DNA of 47,196 nt from Minisyncoccota bacterium (lineage in GTDB: Bacteria; Patescibacteriota; Minisyncoccia; Phycocordibacterales; SBAW01), in NCBI GenBank assembly GCA_018060985.1, contig JAGOUZ010000006.1:1-47196 (forward strand), written 5' to 3'. The notes beneath the pieces were generated by a model. It had not been told where the DNA came from, ran no database searches, and saw only the letters and a list, made by a program, of their open reading frames with translations. This document shows positions 1 to 6,710 of the stretch, piece by piece (the stretch's first letter is position 1; every line of letters starts with the position of its first letter). The position numbers and the translations under genes are program-made.

Positions 1-535
1 CTGCATCCACCCCTGCCTCGCCCTGAACCACCTTTTCAAACTCGGTGAGCCAGCCGTAGCCTGCATTCTTGTCGAGCGAGACATCCAGCCCCTTAAAGTC
101 ATACTCCTCGCGCTCGCGCGACCATTTAGCCTGGTAGCGAAAGCCTGCACTTAAAAGAATACGATCAAGCTGCTCAAGGGTTAGATCTACTTTTTCTTCA
201 AACTCCATACGCTTTACCCCATTGGAGCTCGTGTCATCCCCCACCGATGCTTTAACCACCAAAAGCACCTCGCCATCTTTGTTGCGCGTGCGGACCGAAA
301 TTTCAGTAACTTTAGTAATCAATTCAGAAAGTTTCTTAAGCGCGTCGAACGAAATACTGCCTTCAACCTTTTTAACGAGCGCGTCCATCGTACCGCCGGT
401 AAAATAGTGGTTCAGCTGCTTATTGCGAGAGATGAGCTTCGTTGCAGGATCAAGATCCAGCATTTTTTGCCGCAGGGCGTCAGCGTTTTCCTTGCTCCCG
501 AGAAGCGACTTAACCTCTACTTCGTACGTTTGCAT
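1..535 (-). CDS. CYTH domain protein (triphosphate tunnel enzyme family), 3' end outside window
   Basis: The N-terminus carries the EVEVK form of the ExExK signature (residues 5-9) that binds metal-triphosphate in CYTH/triphosphate tunnel enzymes. Further on, alternating basic and acidic beta strands such as SVRTRNKDGEVLLVVKAS match the barrel strands of the family. Members include class IV adenylate cyclases, thiamine triphosphatases and inorganic triphosphatases; the sequence does not say which substrate applies. The C-terminus is cut by the left edge, with about 178 residues visible. The ATG is chosen because ExExK normally lies within the first ten residues and because a TACGAT box ends 6 nt upstream. 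Confidence 0.8.
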   Translation of the reverse strand, partial: MQTYEVEVKSLLGSKENADALRQKMLDLDPATKLISRNKQLNHYFTGGTMDALVKKVEGSISFDALKKLSELITKVTEISVRTRNKDGEVLLVVKASVGDDTSSNGVKRMEFEEKVDLTLEQLDRILLSAGFRYQAKWSREREEYDFKGLDVSLDKNAGYGWLTEFEKVVQGEAGVDA

Positions 536-541
536 AGGTTA

Positions 542-547
542 ATCGTA
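542..547 (-). promoter_or_regulatory. -10 box (TACGAT) of the CYTH gene, leaderless geometry
   Basis: TACGAT on the minus strand is followed by 6 nt and then the ATG. Transcription would begin at or next to the start codon, and there is no Shine-Dalgarno sequence. Confidence 0.5.
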
Positions 548-598
548 CCCCTCTCGCTCTCCACAAAAAGTGGATAATCGGTGGATAGCGCACCATGC

Positions 599-604
599 TA
601 TAGT
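599..604 (+). promoter_or_regulatory. -10 box (TATAGT) of folA, leaderless geometry
   Basis: TATAGT ends 6 nt before the folA ATG at 611. No Shine-Dalgarno sequence is present. This supports the ATG over the in-frame GTG at 581, which lies upstream of the box. Confidence 0.5.
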
Positions 605-610
605 CGTGCC

Positions 611-1117
611 ATGGAGTCAAAGAGGCCTCGTATAAGCGCTATCGTTTCAATAGGAAAAAACCTTGTCATTGGGCGCCAGGACAAGCTTATGTGGCCTATC
701 CCCGAGGATCTGAAGCGCTTTAAGCGGCTCACCATGGGCCACCCGGTCATCATGGGCCGGAAGACATTTGAGTCTATTTTAGCTTCATTAGGCAAGCCGC
801 TCCCTGGCCGTACCAACGTGGTCATTACCCGCGACCCTGCCTATGCACCCGAGGGCGCAGTGGTAGCGCACTCGCTCGAAGAAGCGGTGCAAAAAGCGAG
901 CGACATTGACCAAGAAGAGATTTTTATAGGAGGCGGGGCGCAAATTTATGAACAAGCGCTTCCAATGGCTGACCGCCTGTATATGACACTCATTGACGAT
1001 GAGAAGCCGGGCGACGCTTACTTCCCCGCTTTTGAGCACCTGTTTACCAAAAAACTCGCCGAGGAGTCTGGCGAGCATAATGGTTTGAAATACAAGTGGG
1101 TAGATCTAGAAAGATAA
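611..1117 (+). CDS. folA: Dihydrofolate reductase
   Basis: Reduces dihydrofolate to tetrahydrofolate with NADPH. The protein has about 168 residues, normal for bacterial DHFR. It opens with ISAIVSIGKNLVIGR, has the substrate-site segment LMWPIPEDLKRFKRLT, the cofactor motif VIMGRKTFESI, GRTNVVITR and the C-terminal IFIGGGAQIYEQAL glycine motif, all in family order. An upstream in-frame GTG would add ten residues unlike DHFR. The gene is monocistronic, convergent with rplK, and the two share a terminator hairpin. No thymidylate synthase neighbour is visible. Confidence 0.95.
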   Translation: MESKRPRISAIVSIGKNLVIGRQDKLMWPIPEDLKRFKRLTMGHPVIMGRKTFESILASLGKPLPGRTNVVITRDPAYAPEGAVVAHSLEEAVQKASDIDQEEIFIGGGAQIYEQALPMADRLYMTLIDDEKPGDAYFPAFEHLFTKKLAEESGEHNGLKYKWVDLER

Positions 1118-1138
1118 AAACCCCTCGCGGGGTTTTTA
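1116..1138. terminator. Bidirectional intrinsic terminator between folA and rplK
   Basis: A CCCC/GGGG stem with a TCGC loop is flanked by five A on the left and five T on the right, so it can act on both converging transcripts. Confidence 0.8.
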
Positions 1139-1561
1139 TTACTTAACGTCTACTCCCATGCTCCGAGCGGAGCCTGCAACGACTTTCATCGCTGCGTTTA
1201 TGTCGGTCGTATTAAGGTCAGGGAGCTTGCGTTCAGCAATCTGCTTAACCTGAGCCTTTGTAAGCACACCCACCTTAGCGGTGTTTGGCTTGCCTGAACC
1301 CTTTTCCTGACCGAGAGCCTTCAAAATAAGAGACGAAACCGGAGGAGTTTTAAGGATGAAGTCGTATGAGCGGTCTTCGTAGACGGTAATAACGGCTGGT
1401 ACCTGGTCGCCGCGCATCTCTTTAGATGCCTCGTTAAATTTCTTAACGAATTCACCGATGTTAATACCGGCTGGGCCGAGCACCTGACCCATCGCAGGGG
1501 TAAGCACGGCTGCCCCGCCGTTTGCTACAATCTTGATTTTCTTTACTACCTTCTTTGCCAT
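1139..1561 (-). CDS. rplK: 50S ribosomal protein L11
   Basis: uL11 forms the GTPase-associated stalk base with 23S rRNA helices 43/44. The 140 residues match family length. The N-terminal domain includes AVLTPAMGQVLGPAGINIGEFVKKFN, and the C-terminal rRNA-binding domain includes SLILKALGQEKGSGKPN and GSARSMGVDV. It is the last gene of secE-nusG-rplK. In most bacteria rplA (L1) follows directly; here a terminator overlaps the stop codon and folA lies beyond it on the other strand. Confidence 0.97.
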   Translation of the reverse strand: MAKKVVKKIKIVANGGAAVLTPAMGQVLGPAGINIGEFVKKFNEASKEMRGDQVPAVITVYEDRSYDFILKTPPVSSLILKALGQEKGSGKPNTAKVGVLTKAQVKQIAERKLPDLNTTDINAAMKVVAGSARSMGVDVK

Positions 1562-1579
1562 AAGCTTTGAGATACTACC

Positions 1580-2131
1580 TTATATACGTTTTACTTGCAA
1601 AAAGTCGAGTTCGACAGGAGTTTCGCGGCCAAACATAGCCACAAGCACCTTTACCTTGCCGCGAGCCTCGTCTACCTCGCCCACTTTGCCTTCGAGTTCC
1701 TTAAAGGGGCCGTCAACGATGGTAACTGCATCACCAACACCAAGGTCGATAGCGTGACGAACCGAACCCTGGGTGGCCTGCATGCGACCAAGGAGTGCAT
1801 CCACCTCGTGCTGCTTAAGTGGCACTGGGTTAACACCCGATCCTACGAAGCCGGTTACGCGAGGCGTGTTACGTACGACGTACCACGACTGGTCATCTAC
1901 GAGCATATCTACCAAGACGTAGCCTGGGTATACCTTTTCTTCCTCCTCAACGCGGCGACCGCCTTTAATTTTGACCGTGCGCTCTGTTGGTACTACTACC
2001 TGAAAAATTTTGTCCTGAAGGCCAAGACTTTCAATGCGCTGGCGCAAGTTACGCGCAACCGCATTTTCATATCCTGCGTAGGTATGTATTGCATACCACG
2101 CCCTTCCGACTGATGTGTCTTGTTTTGCCAT
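1580..2131 (-). CDS. nusG: Transcription termination/antitermination protein NusG
   Basis: NusG binds RNA polymerase and couples it to the ribosome or Rho. The NGN domain begins RAWYAIHTYAGYENAVARNL and includes EEEEKVYPGYVLVDM and RNTPRVTGFVG. The C-terminal KOW domain includes GDAVTIVDGPFKELEGKV. The 183 residues are typical. It lies between secE and rplK with short gaps, the standard bacterial order. Confidence 0.97.
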   Translation of the reverse strand: MAKQDTSVGRAWYAIHTYAGYENAVARNLRQRIESLGLQDKIFQVVVPTERTVKIKGGRRVEEEEKVYPGYVLVDMLVDDQSWYVVRNTPRVTGFVGSGVNPVPLKQHEVDALLGRMQATQGSVRHAIDLGVGDAVTIVDGPFKELEGKVGEVDEARGKVKVLVAMFGRETPVELDFLQVKRI

Positions 2132-2149
2132 ACCAAATATGTTTTTAGG

Positions 2150-2320
2150 TTAAACGATGCGGAAAATAATCCCTGAAAATACGTAGTCGAGAAGGCCCAG
2201 ATACACAGCCGTCGCAAGCGAGATGCCGATAACCACTAGTGTGTACACAATAGTCTGCTGTCTAGTTGGCCAGGACACGTGTTTCATTTCTGCGCGCACT
2301 TCTTTAAGGTATTGAATCAT
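2150..2320 (-). CDS. secE: Preprotein translocase subunit SecE
   Basis: A 56-residue protein starting MIQYLKEVRAEMKHVSWPTR. The amphipathic helix with the VSWPTR signature precedes a single membrane helix (about residues 23-45), as in minimal single-span SecE. SecE clamps SecY in the translocon. It heads the operon with nusG and rplK. No Shine-Dalgarno sequence is seen, and a terminator lies about 14 bp upstream of the start. Confidence 0.93.
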   Translation of the reverse strand: MIQYLKEVRAEMKHVSWPTRQQTIVYTLVVIGISLATAVYLGLLDYVFSGIIFRIV

Positions 2321-2333
2321 GGATGTTTTTCTT

Positions 2334-2364
2334 AAGAAAAAACCCCCGCTCGGGGCTTTTTCTT
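2334..2364. terminator. Bidirectional intrinsic terminator between the SIMPL gene and secE
   Basis: A GC-rich stem (CCCCG/CGGGG) is flanked by an A-run on the left and a T-run on the right. It ends the leftward envelope operon just before secE begins on the same strand. Confidence 0.75.
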
Positions 2365-2393
2365 ATCATACCCTATGTAGCCCTTTCGTCAAG

Positions 2394-3218
2394 TTAGCGA
2401 ATTTCGTAGGTTACGGTCACGTACGACGTAACTTTATTCTCCCCTACAGAGATATCTGGGGCCTTATTTACCACCGCAGATTCTGCGCCACCCATACCCT
2501 GAGCCATATCGCGAGCATAGTACGGACTTACTGGCATTGGGTAGTTGCTACCTTCAGTAAAGGAAACAACACGCACCAACTTTACTCCAAGAGACTTAGC
2601 GAGCGTCTCGGCCTTTTGCTTAGCGTCAGCAATGGCTTCATCGCGCGCTTCAGCTTGTACTGCGTCCGGATCGTCAAAGGTAAAGTTAAGACCAGAGACT
2701 TCCGTAGCACCTTTTCCACCTACACCCGTAAGAAGATCCCCTGCCTTAGCAGTGTCACGCACTTTTATAGTTGTCGTTTGGCGAACTTCATAGCCACGAA
2801 GTCTTTGCTGACCAGAAGGGCAGCTACCGCCTGGCGTACATGCTGGCTGGATCCAGTCATACTGCGGATATACCGAGTAGCCAGAAGTCTGAACATCGCG
2901 GTCCTCAACACCTGCCTCTTCGAGGTAGGCCGTTATGGCATTAGCTTTTGCAGTGACATCATCTTGTGCGGCCTTTACGGTCGACTTTTCTGACACTACG
3001 CTAAAGGTAAAGGTTGCAATGTCAGGCACCGCAACGGCTTCGCCAGTGCCAGAGATATTAATAACGTTGGTAGGCGGTACGCCGGCGCCAATGTAACGCA
3101 AGCTCTTAAGCTCTCCGAATGCTTTTACACCCAAAAACACCGCTAGGAGTATGACGGCTGCTAATACTGCCAAGCGTAACTTGTCCCCGCGAGGACCTTC
3201 AAACATTGCACCTTCCAT
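2394..3218 (-). CDS. SIMPL (DUF541) domain envelope protein
   Basis: The 274-residue protein has one N-terminal membrane helix (about residues 14-30) and then the SIMPL domain: INISGTGEAVAVPDIATFTFSV, the central YPQYDW region with a Cys pair in PACTPGGSCP, and the C-terminal AIADAKQKAETLAKSLGVKL stretch. SIMPL proteins are periplasmic or surface-anchored oligomers linked in some bacteria to oxidative stress; the biochemical role is unknown. It is followed by a terminator. A TATAGT box ends 8 nt upstream of the start. Confidence 0.85.
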   Translation of the reverse strand: MEGAMFEGPRGDKLRLAVLAAVILLAVFLGVKAFGELKSLRYIGAGVPPTNVINISGTGEAVAVPDIATFTFSVVSEKSTVKAAQDDVTAKANAITAYLEEAGVEDRDVQTSGYSVYPQYDWIQPACTPGGSCPSGQQRLRGYEVRQTTTIKVRDTAKAGDLLTGVGGKGATEVSGLNFTFDDPDAVQAEARDEAIADAKQKAETLAKSLGVKLVRVVSFTEGSNYPMPVSPYYARDMAQGMGGAESAVVNKAPDISVGENKVTSYVTVTYEIR

Positions 3219-3226
3219 AATAGTTA

Positions 3227-3232
3227 ACTATA
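3227..3232 (-). promoter_or_regulatory. -10 box (TATAGT) upstream of the SIMPL gene
   Basis: TATAGT on the minus strand, 8 nt before the ATG. No Shine-Dalgarno sequence is seen. Confidence 0.45.
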
Positions 3233-3260
3233 AAAACTAATAATTGCGCTAATAACGCTA

Positions 3261-3965
3261 CTATTGACGGTCCTTCACCGAATTAATTACAGCCTTAAGC
3301 TGGGCATACGGGAGTGCGCCACTAATGGGAACCTGAGTGTCTCCTGCGACCACTACGGTAAACGGTGTGCCGTTGCCGCCATTTTGGCCTGCCTCAAGAG
3401 ATTGAGCGGCAATTTTTTCATCAAACTCACCACTCGCGATGCAAGCGGAGAACTGCTGCACATTCGCTCCGAGCTTGCCTGCAAGGCCCACATACTCTGC
3501 TGCATTCATTTTTGTCTGGTCAGCAAACATCGCGTCAGCAAACTGCCAGAATGCCGTGTTGCCTTTTTGTTTTGCGATACACTCCGACGCTATCGCGGCC
3601 GGCATAGCCTCTGGATGGATACTGCTAAGCGGCAGGTGACGATACACCCACGCAATTTCTCCATTCGACTCTTCTACAATCTTTTTTAGATCTGGATGAA
3701 TGCGCGAACAGAACGGACACTGAAAGTCAGAGTACTCAATCAGCATAATAGGCGCATCGAGAGACCCTATGAGGTGGTCATCGGAGGTAGCATCTGAGAC
3801 CTTAACCGAGACCGTAGGCTCCCCTGTCTCGACAACAGGCTGAACGGGATGCATGTTTACGAACACGATCGAACCGGCAACAAGTACGCCGGCCATAAGT
3901 ATCGAAAGTGACGGAGTAAGTTCAAACTTTTTCTTCTGAACAGGCGGTTGCGATGTGTCTTCCAT
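3261..3965 (-). CDS. DsbA-like thiol:disulfide oxidoreductase (membrane-anchored thioredoxin fold)
   Basis: A cytoplasmic basic stretch and one membrane helix (about residues 20-37) precede a thioredoxin-fold domain with the active-site motif FQCPFC in YSDFQCPFCSRIHPDL. The helical insert and the cis-Pro region NGTPFTVVV follow, as in the DsbA/Thioredoxin_4 group. It should introduce or shuffle disulfides outside the membrane. Likely clients are the cysteine-rich secreted proteins encoded at 14010-18183 and in the secretion locus (inference). The ATG at 3965 is preferred; an in-frame TTG three codons upstream is possible. Confidence 0.88.
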   Translation of the reverse strand: MEDTSQPPVQKKKFELTPSLSILMAGVLVAGSIVFVNMHPVQPVVETGEPTVSVKVSDATSDDHLIGSLDAPIMLIEYSDFQCPFCSRIHPDLKKIVEESNGEIAWVYRHLPLSSIHPEAMPAAIASECIAKQKGNTAFWQFADAMFADQTKMNAAEYVGLAGKLGANVQQFSACIASGEFDEKIAAQSLEAGQNGGNGTPFTVVVAGDTQVPISGALPYAQLKAVINSVKDRQ

Positions 3966-3981
3966 ATCTAACAACGCTAAC

Positions 3982-4422
3982 TTAGTTCTTCTCTTTGAGC
4001 AAATCGCGAATTTCTTCGAGCAGGCGCTCCTGCGCAGGCTTTTCGTGCGGCGGGACTGACTTCTCCCCTTCCTTAAACACTTTGCGTCGTGCAGCCGAAA
4101 GAATCTTAAATACTACAAAGATAGATATTGAAATCAGAAGAAAGTTAAACATGGCCTGCAACAGTGAGCCATACTTAATGATCACACCAGGCTTTACGTC
4201 CACCGCCAGACTCTTAAAGTCGACGTTACCGGTCGCGAGGCCGAGCGCAGGCGTGATTACATCGCCCACGAGAGACGTTACGATAGCAGTGAAGGCGTTA
4301 CCAAGAACAACGGCGATGGCAAGCTCAAAAGCATTGCCTTTAACGGCAAAGCTTTTGAATTCCTGAAGTACGCCGCGAGTTTTTTTGAGCATATGTTCTT
4401 TAGTGAGTTTTTTCCGAACCAT
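3982..4422 (-). CDS. mscL: Large-conductance mechanosensitive channel MscL
   Basis: The 146-residue protein carries the MscL N-terminal signature LQEFKSFAVKGNAFELAIAV, TM1 with GNAFTAIVTSLVGDVITPALG, the periplasmic loop and TM2 (SLLQAMFNFLLISISIFVVF), then the charged C-terminal bundle. It is the osmotic safety valve. The start is about ten residues longer than typical; an ATG at 4392 is the alternative. The upstream AAGGTGAG is one of few Shine-Dalgarno-like sequences here. It is followed closely by the DsbA-like gene. Confidence 0.95.
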   Translation of the reverse strand: MVRKKLTKEHMLKKTRGVLQEFKSFAVKGNAFELAIAVVLGNAFTAIVTSLVGDVITPALGLATGNVDFKSLAVDVKPGVIIKYGSLLQAMFNFLLISISIFVVFKILSAARRKVFKEGEKSVPPHEKPAQERLLEEIRDLLKEKN

Positions 4423-4455
4423 CTTCTCACCTTACTCCACCAGTACCTAGAAAGT

Positions 4456-4857
4456 CTATGAAGTGACCCCCGGTTTCTTTACCCCCTTCTCTTCTTCTAT
4501 ATCTTCCTGAATTTCACCCACGTCTTCCTGAATTTCGTCGACGTCCTTTTCAATTTCGCTCACATCCTCCTGAATCTCATCAACGTCTTCCTGAATTTCA
4601 TCAATATCCTCTTCAACCTCTTTAAGACTCTCGCGCGCGAGGTTAAGGCTCATCTGAATAAAGATAGCGAGATAAATCGCCTCAAGAGACACGATGGTTG
4701 TGAGCACCAAGAGCATCCGGTCAAACGTTAAGAGGTCTAGAAAAACCGCAAGGAACGAGCCTGCGAAAAAAATAGTGTGGAGTATGATCGAAGGCACCGA
4801 ACCAATCCATTTCGTTACACCAAGCGACACTCCTTCAATTTTTTTACGCGGATCCAT
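4456..4857 (-). CDS. DUF1003-like two-helix membrane protein with heptad-repeat coiled-coil tail
   Basis: Two membrane helices (about residues 20-45 and 48-72) include SLEAIYLAIFIQMSLN, which resembles DUF1003 proteins. The C-terminal half is a run of near-identical seven-residue units of the form DEIQEDV, strongly acidic, predicted to be a parallel coiled coil on the cytoplasmic side. The DNA shows matching 21-bp units. The function is not known; oligomerisation at the membrane is likely. A TACACT box ends 8 nt before the ATG. Confidence 0.7.
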   Translation of the reverse strand: MDPRKKIEGVSLGVTKWIGSVPSIILHTIFFAGSFLAVFLDLLTFDRMLLVLTTIVSLEAIYLAIFIQMSLNLARESLKEVEEDIDEIQEDVDEIQEDVSEIEKDVDEIQEDVGEIQEDIEEEKGVKKPGVTS

Positions 4858-4865
4858 ACGAGATT

Positions 4866-4871
4866 AGTGTA
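4866..4871 (-). promoter_or_regulatory. -10 box (TACACT) upstream of the DUF1003-like gene
   Basis: TACACT on the minus strand, 8 nt before the ATG. No Shine-Dalgarno sequence is present. Confidence 0.45.
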
Positions 4872-4900
4872 CCCTACAAATTTCCAATAACTGCCAAGCT

Positions 4901-4987
4901 TCCTTATTTTAGGGTGTCCTGTTTGCTCCTCAACGGAGCTGCACTGGACTTCCCTAAAATATAGTCGCTTCGCTCCTTATTTTAGGG
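4901..4987 (-). repeat. Two-hairpin palindromic element abutting the tRNA-His 3' end
   Basis: Read on the minus strand, the tRNA 3' end runs into a perfect 10-bp hairpin with arms CCCTAAAATA (4978-4987) and TATTTTAGGG (4952-4961). Its loop is AGGAGCGAAGCGACTA. A second hairpin follows with GTCC/GGAC and inner GCTCC/GGAGC arms (4916-4949). The first arm plus AGG then reappears, giving a 16-bp direct repeat at 4901-4916 and 4974-4989, 73 bp apart. A closely related hairpin sits at 10679-10713 beside tRNA-Arg(CCG). Confidence 0.7.
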
Positions 4988-5058
4988 TGCCTACTGGGAA
5001 TCGAACCCAGATTGCGAGTTCCACAAACTCGAGTGTTAACCGTTACACCATAGGCACC
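4986..5058 (-). tRNA. tRNA-His (GUG)
   Basis: A 73-nt cloverleaf. The anticodon stem-loop CGAGT-TTGTGGA-ACTCG gives anticodon GTG. The extra G at -1 is encoded and pairs with C73, the histidine identity element. CCA is not encoded. It lies 22 bp downstream of terC on the same strand. Confidence 0.93.
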
Positions 5059-5080
5059 ATGCGCTAGAGAATACCCTTTT

Positions 5081-6082
5081 TTAAGAATCTGCGCGAGGCT
5101 GTTCCGGCTCTTCCTTTGGTTTAAACGGATAGGCGCTACCGGTAACGCCAGAAGGTTTGATAACGAGGCTGAGCAGAATCGAGCCCAGCAGTATGCTCAT
5201 AGTTACAACCAACGACCACACAACCGAAATATGGAAGATATCCATGAGGAGCATCTTTGCGCCGATCACGAGAAGAATGATAGCGAGGCCATAGGAGAGA
5301 AGGTGGAAACGCTCGTGGAGTCCCGCGAGCAAGAAGTACATTGCTCGAAGACCCAAGATAGCGAATACGTTGGATGTAAGGACAATAAACGAGTCGGTCG
5401 TAACGGCAAAGATAGCAGGTATTGAGTCAACCGCGAATAGGAGGTCAACTACACCAATAACCACCACCGCAGCAAAAAGCGGCGTGGCCGTTTTAACTCC
5501 CTGATGCCGAGTAAAAAGTTTTTCTCCCTCCATGTGCGGAGAAATCTTTAGACTTTTATTGAGCCACTTGAGCGCTGTGCTGTTCTCAAAGTCAGGCTCT
5601 TTGCCGATAGACCGCCACATCTTAATGCCGGTATACATAAGAAAGAGCCCGAATAGGTACAGCACCCAATGGAATTCGCTAATGAGCCATGCGCCCACAA
5701 AGATCATTGCCGCGCGCAGCACCAGCGCAAACAGTATGCCGAACATCAAGAGCCGCTTCTGATACTCTCGCGGCACCGCGAAGTAGGTAAATACAAGCAG
5801 GAAGACAAAAATGTTATCTACCGCGAGCGCTTTTTCAATGAAATAGCCGGTGATAAACTCAAGCGCCTTGGTGTTGGCGATCTCCCGCGCCACCAGATCG
5901 GTGCCCGTACCGCCTAGGTACCACCACAGCCACCCTACAAATAAAAAAGAGAGTGCGACCCAGATAGCAGACCAGATGCCCGCCTCCTTAAGCGAAACGC
6001 GGTGAGCCCCCTGCTTGCTCATCGCAAAAAAGTCGACCAGGAGCGCAACAATAACAACTGCAGAAAATATAATCCAAAGCAT
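5081..6082 (-). CDS. TerC/Alx family integral membrane protein
   Basis: A 333-residue protein with about eight to nine membrane helices. Conserved acidic segments typical of TerC are visible: AVDNIFVFLLVF in the first half and VDLLFAVDSIPAIFAVT in the second. Alx/TerC members act in manganese export or in supply of metal to secreted proteins. The N-terminal helix starts at the first residues, and the C-terminus is a charged tail. No yybP-ykoY riboswitch fits in the 46 bp before tRNA-Leu. It is flanked on the same strand by tRNA-Leu upstream and tRNA-His downstream. Confidence 0.9.
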   Translation of the reverse strand: MLWIIFSAVVIVALLVDFFAMSKQGAHRVSLKEAGIWSAIWVALSFLFVGWLWWYLGGTGTDLVAREIANTKALEFITGYFIEKALAVDNIFVFLLVFTYFAVPREYQKRLLMFGILFALVLRAAMIFVGAWLISEFHWVLYLFGLFLMYTGIKMWRSIGKEPDFENSTALKWLNKSLKISPHMEGEKLFTRHQGVKTATPLFAAVVVIGVVDLLFAVDSIPAIFAVTTDSFIVLTSNVFAILGLRAMYFLLAGLHERFHLLSYGLAIILLVIGAKMLLMDIFHISVVWSLVVTMSILLGSILLSLVIKPSGVTGSAYPFKPKEEPEQPRADS

Positions 6083-6128
6083 GTACTTAGTATGTTACAG
6101 ACGGTGCGCCAACAGAAACAAACACGGG

Positions 6129-6210
6129 TGCCCAGGAGAGGACTCGAACCTCCAAGCCTTGCGGCATATGCACCTCAAGCATACGCGTATACCAATTCCG
6201 CCACCTGGGC
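6129..6210 (-). tRNA. tRNA-Leu (GAG)
   Basis: A class II tRNA of 82 nt with a long variable arm. The acceptor stem is GCCCAGG/CCTGGGC, and the anticodon arm TATGC-TTGAGGT-GCATA gives anticodon GAG. CCA is not encoded. It begins 6 nt after the rplS stop codon, so it is likely cotranscribed and processed from the rplS message. Confidence 0.92.
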
Positions 6211-6216
6211 ATGTAA

Positions 6217-6687
6217 CTATTCTACTGCACTTTGCACTTCTGCAGGAGCTGCTTCAGGAGCAACTGCTTCGCTCTCCACTACTGGAGCAACAACCTGCAT
6301 CTGCTTGCGCATAGCGCGCTTAACGTCGCGAGCAGCCTTGCGACGAATAAAGTAAAGCTTGGCACGACGAGTGCGCGTGCGGCGCAATACTTCTACAGAA
6401 TCAATAACTGGTGAGTACAGAGGGAAGATTTTCTCCACCCCCACTCCCGATGCGATACGGCGCACGGTAAACGTAGCACCAGCCTCGGTACCATGCTTAA
6501 CCGCAAGCACCGTACCCTCAAAAGCCTGACGGCGGGCGTTCTTAGTAACCACCTCTTTCTTGTTGGCAGCCTTGCCCTTTTTAAGTTCAACGATGTTTTG
6601 CCATACACGAACAACGTCGCCTGCGCGGAGATTAAGCTCGGCACGCGCTTTCATGTTTACTGGAGAAATTTTGACTGCTGATTGCAT
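6217..6687 (-). CDS. rplS: 50S ribosomal protein L19
   Basis: bL19 lies at the subunit interface. The core RAGDVVRVWQNIVE, RRQAFEGTVLAVKHG, ATFTVRRIASGVGVEKIFPL and RRAKLYFIRRKAARD follows the family order. At 156 residues it is longer than the usual 115-120 because of an Ala/Glu/Val-rich tail of about 35 residues. It lies 23 bp after rluA rather than in the usual rpsP-rimM-trmD-rplS operon, and tRNA-Leu follows. Confidence 0.95.
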   Translation of the reverse strand: MQSAVKISPVNMKARAELNLRAGDVVRVWQNIVELKKGKAANKKEVVTKNARRQAFEGTVLAVKHGTEAGATFTVRRIASGVGVEKIFPLYSPVIDSVEVLRRTRTRRAKLYFIRRKAARDVKRAMRKQMQVVAPVVESEAVAPEAAPAEVQSAVE

Positions 6688-6710
6688 TGCTCGAGTACTC
6701 TAACACGCCT

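Noticed and set aside
1595-2113. 172-codon open frame on the plus strand
   Set aside because: It is antisense to nusG, which is unmistakable, and its product matches nothing recognisable.
2319-2993. 224-codon open frame on the plus strand
   Set aside because: It is antisense to the SIMPL gene and starts inside a terminator region.
4901-4989. 16-bp direct repeat next to tRNA-His as an integration (att) site
   Set aside because: No integrase or foreign block lies between the copies, which are only 73 bp apart. The repeat is better explained as part of the hairpin element.
6083-6128. yybP-ykoY manganese riboswitch in front of terC
   Set aside because: Only 46 bp separate terC from tRNA-Leu, too short for the roughly 100-nt riboswitch, and no characteristic core is visible.
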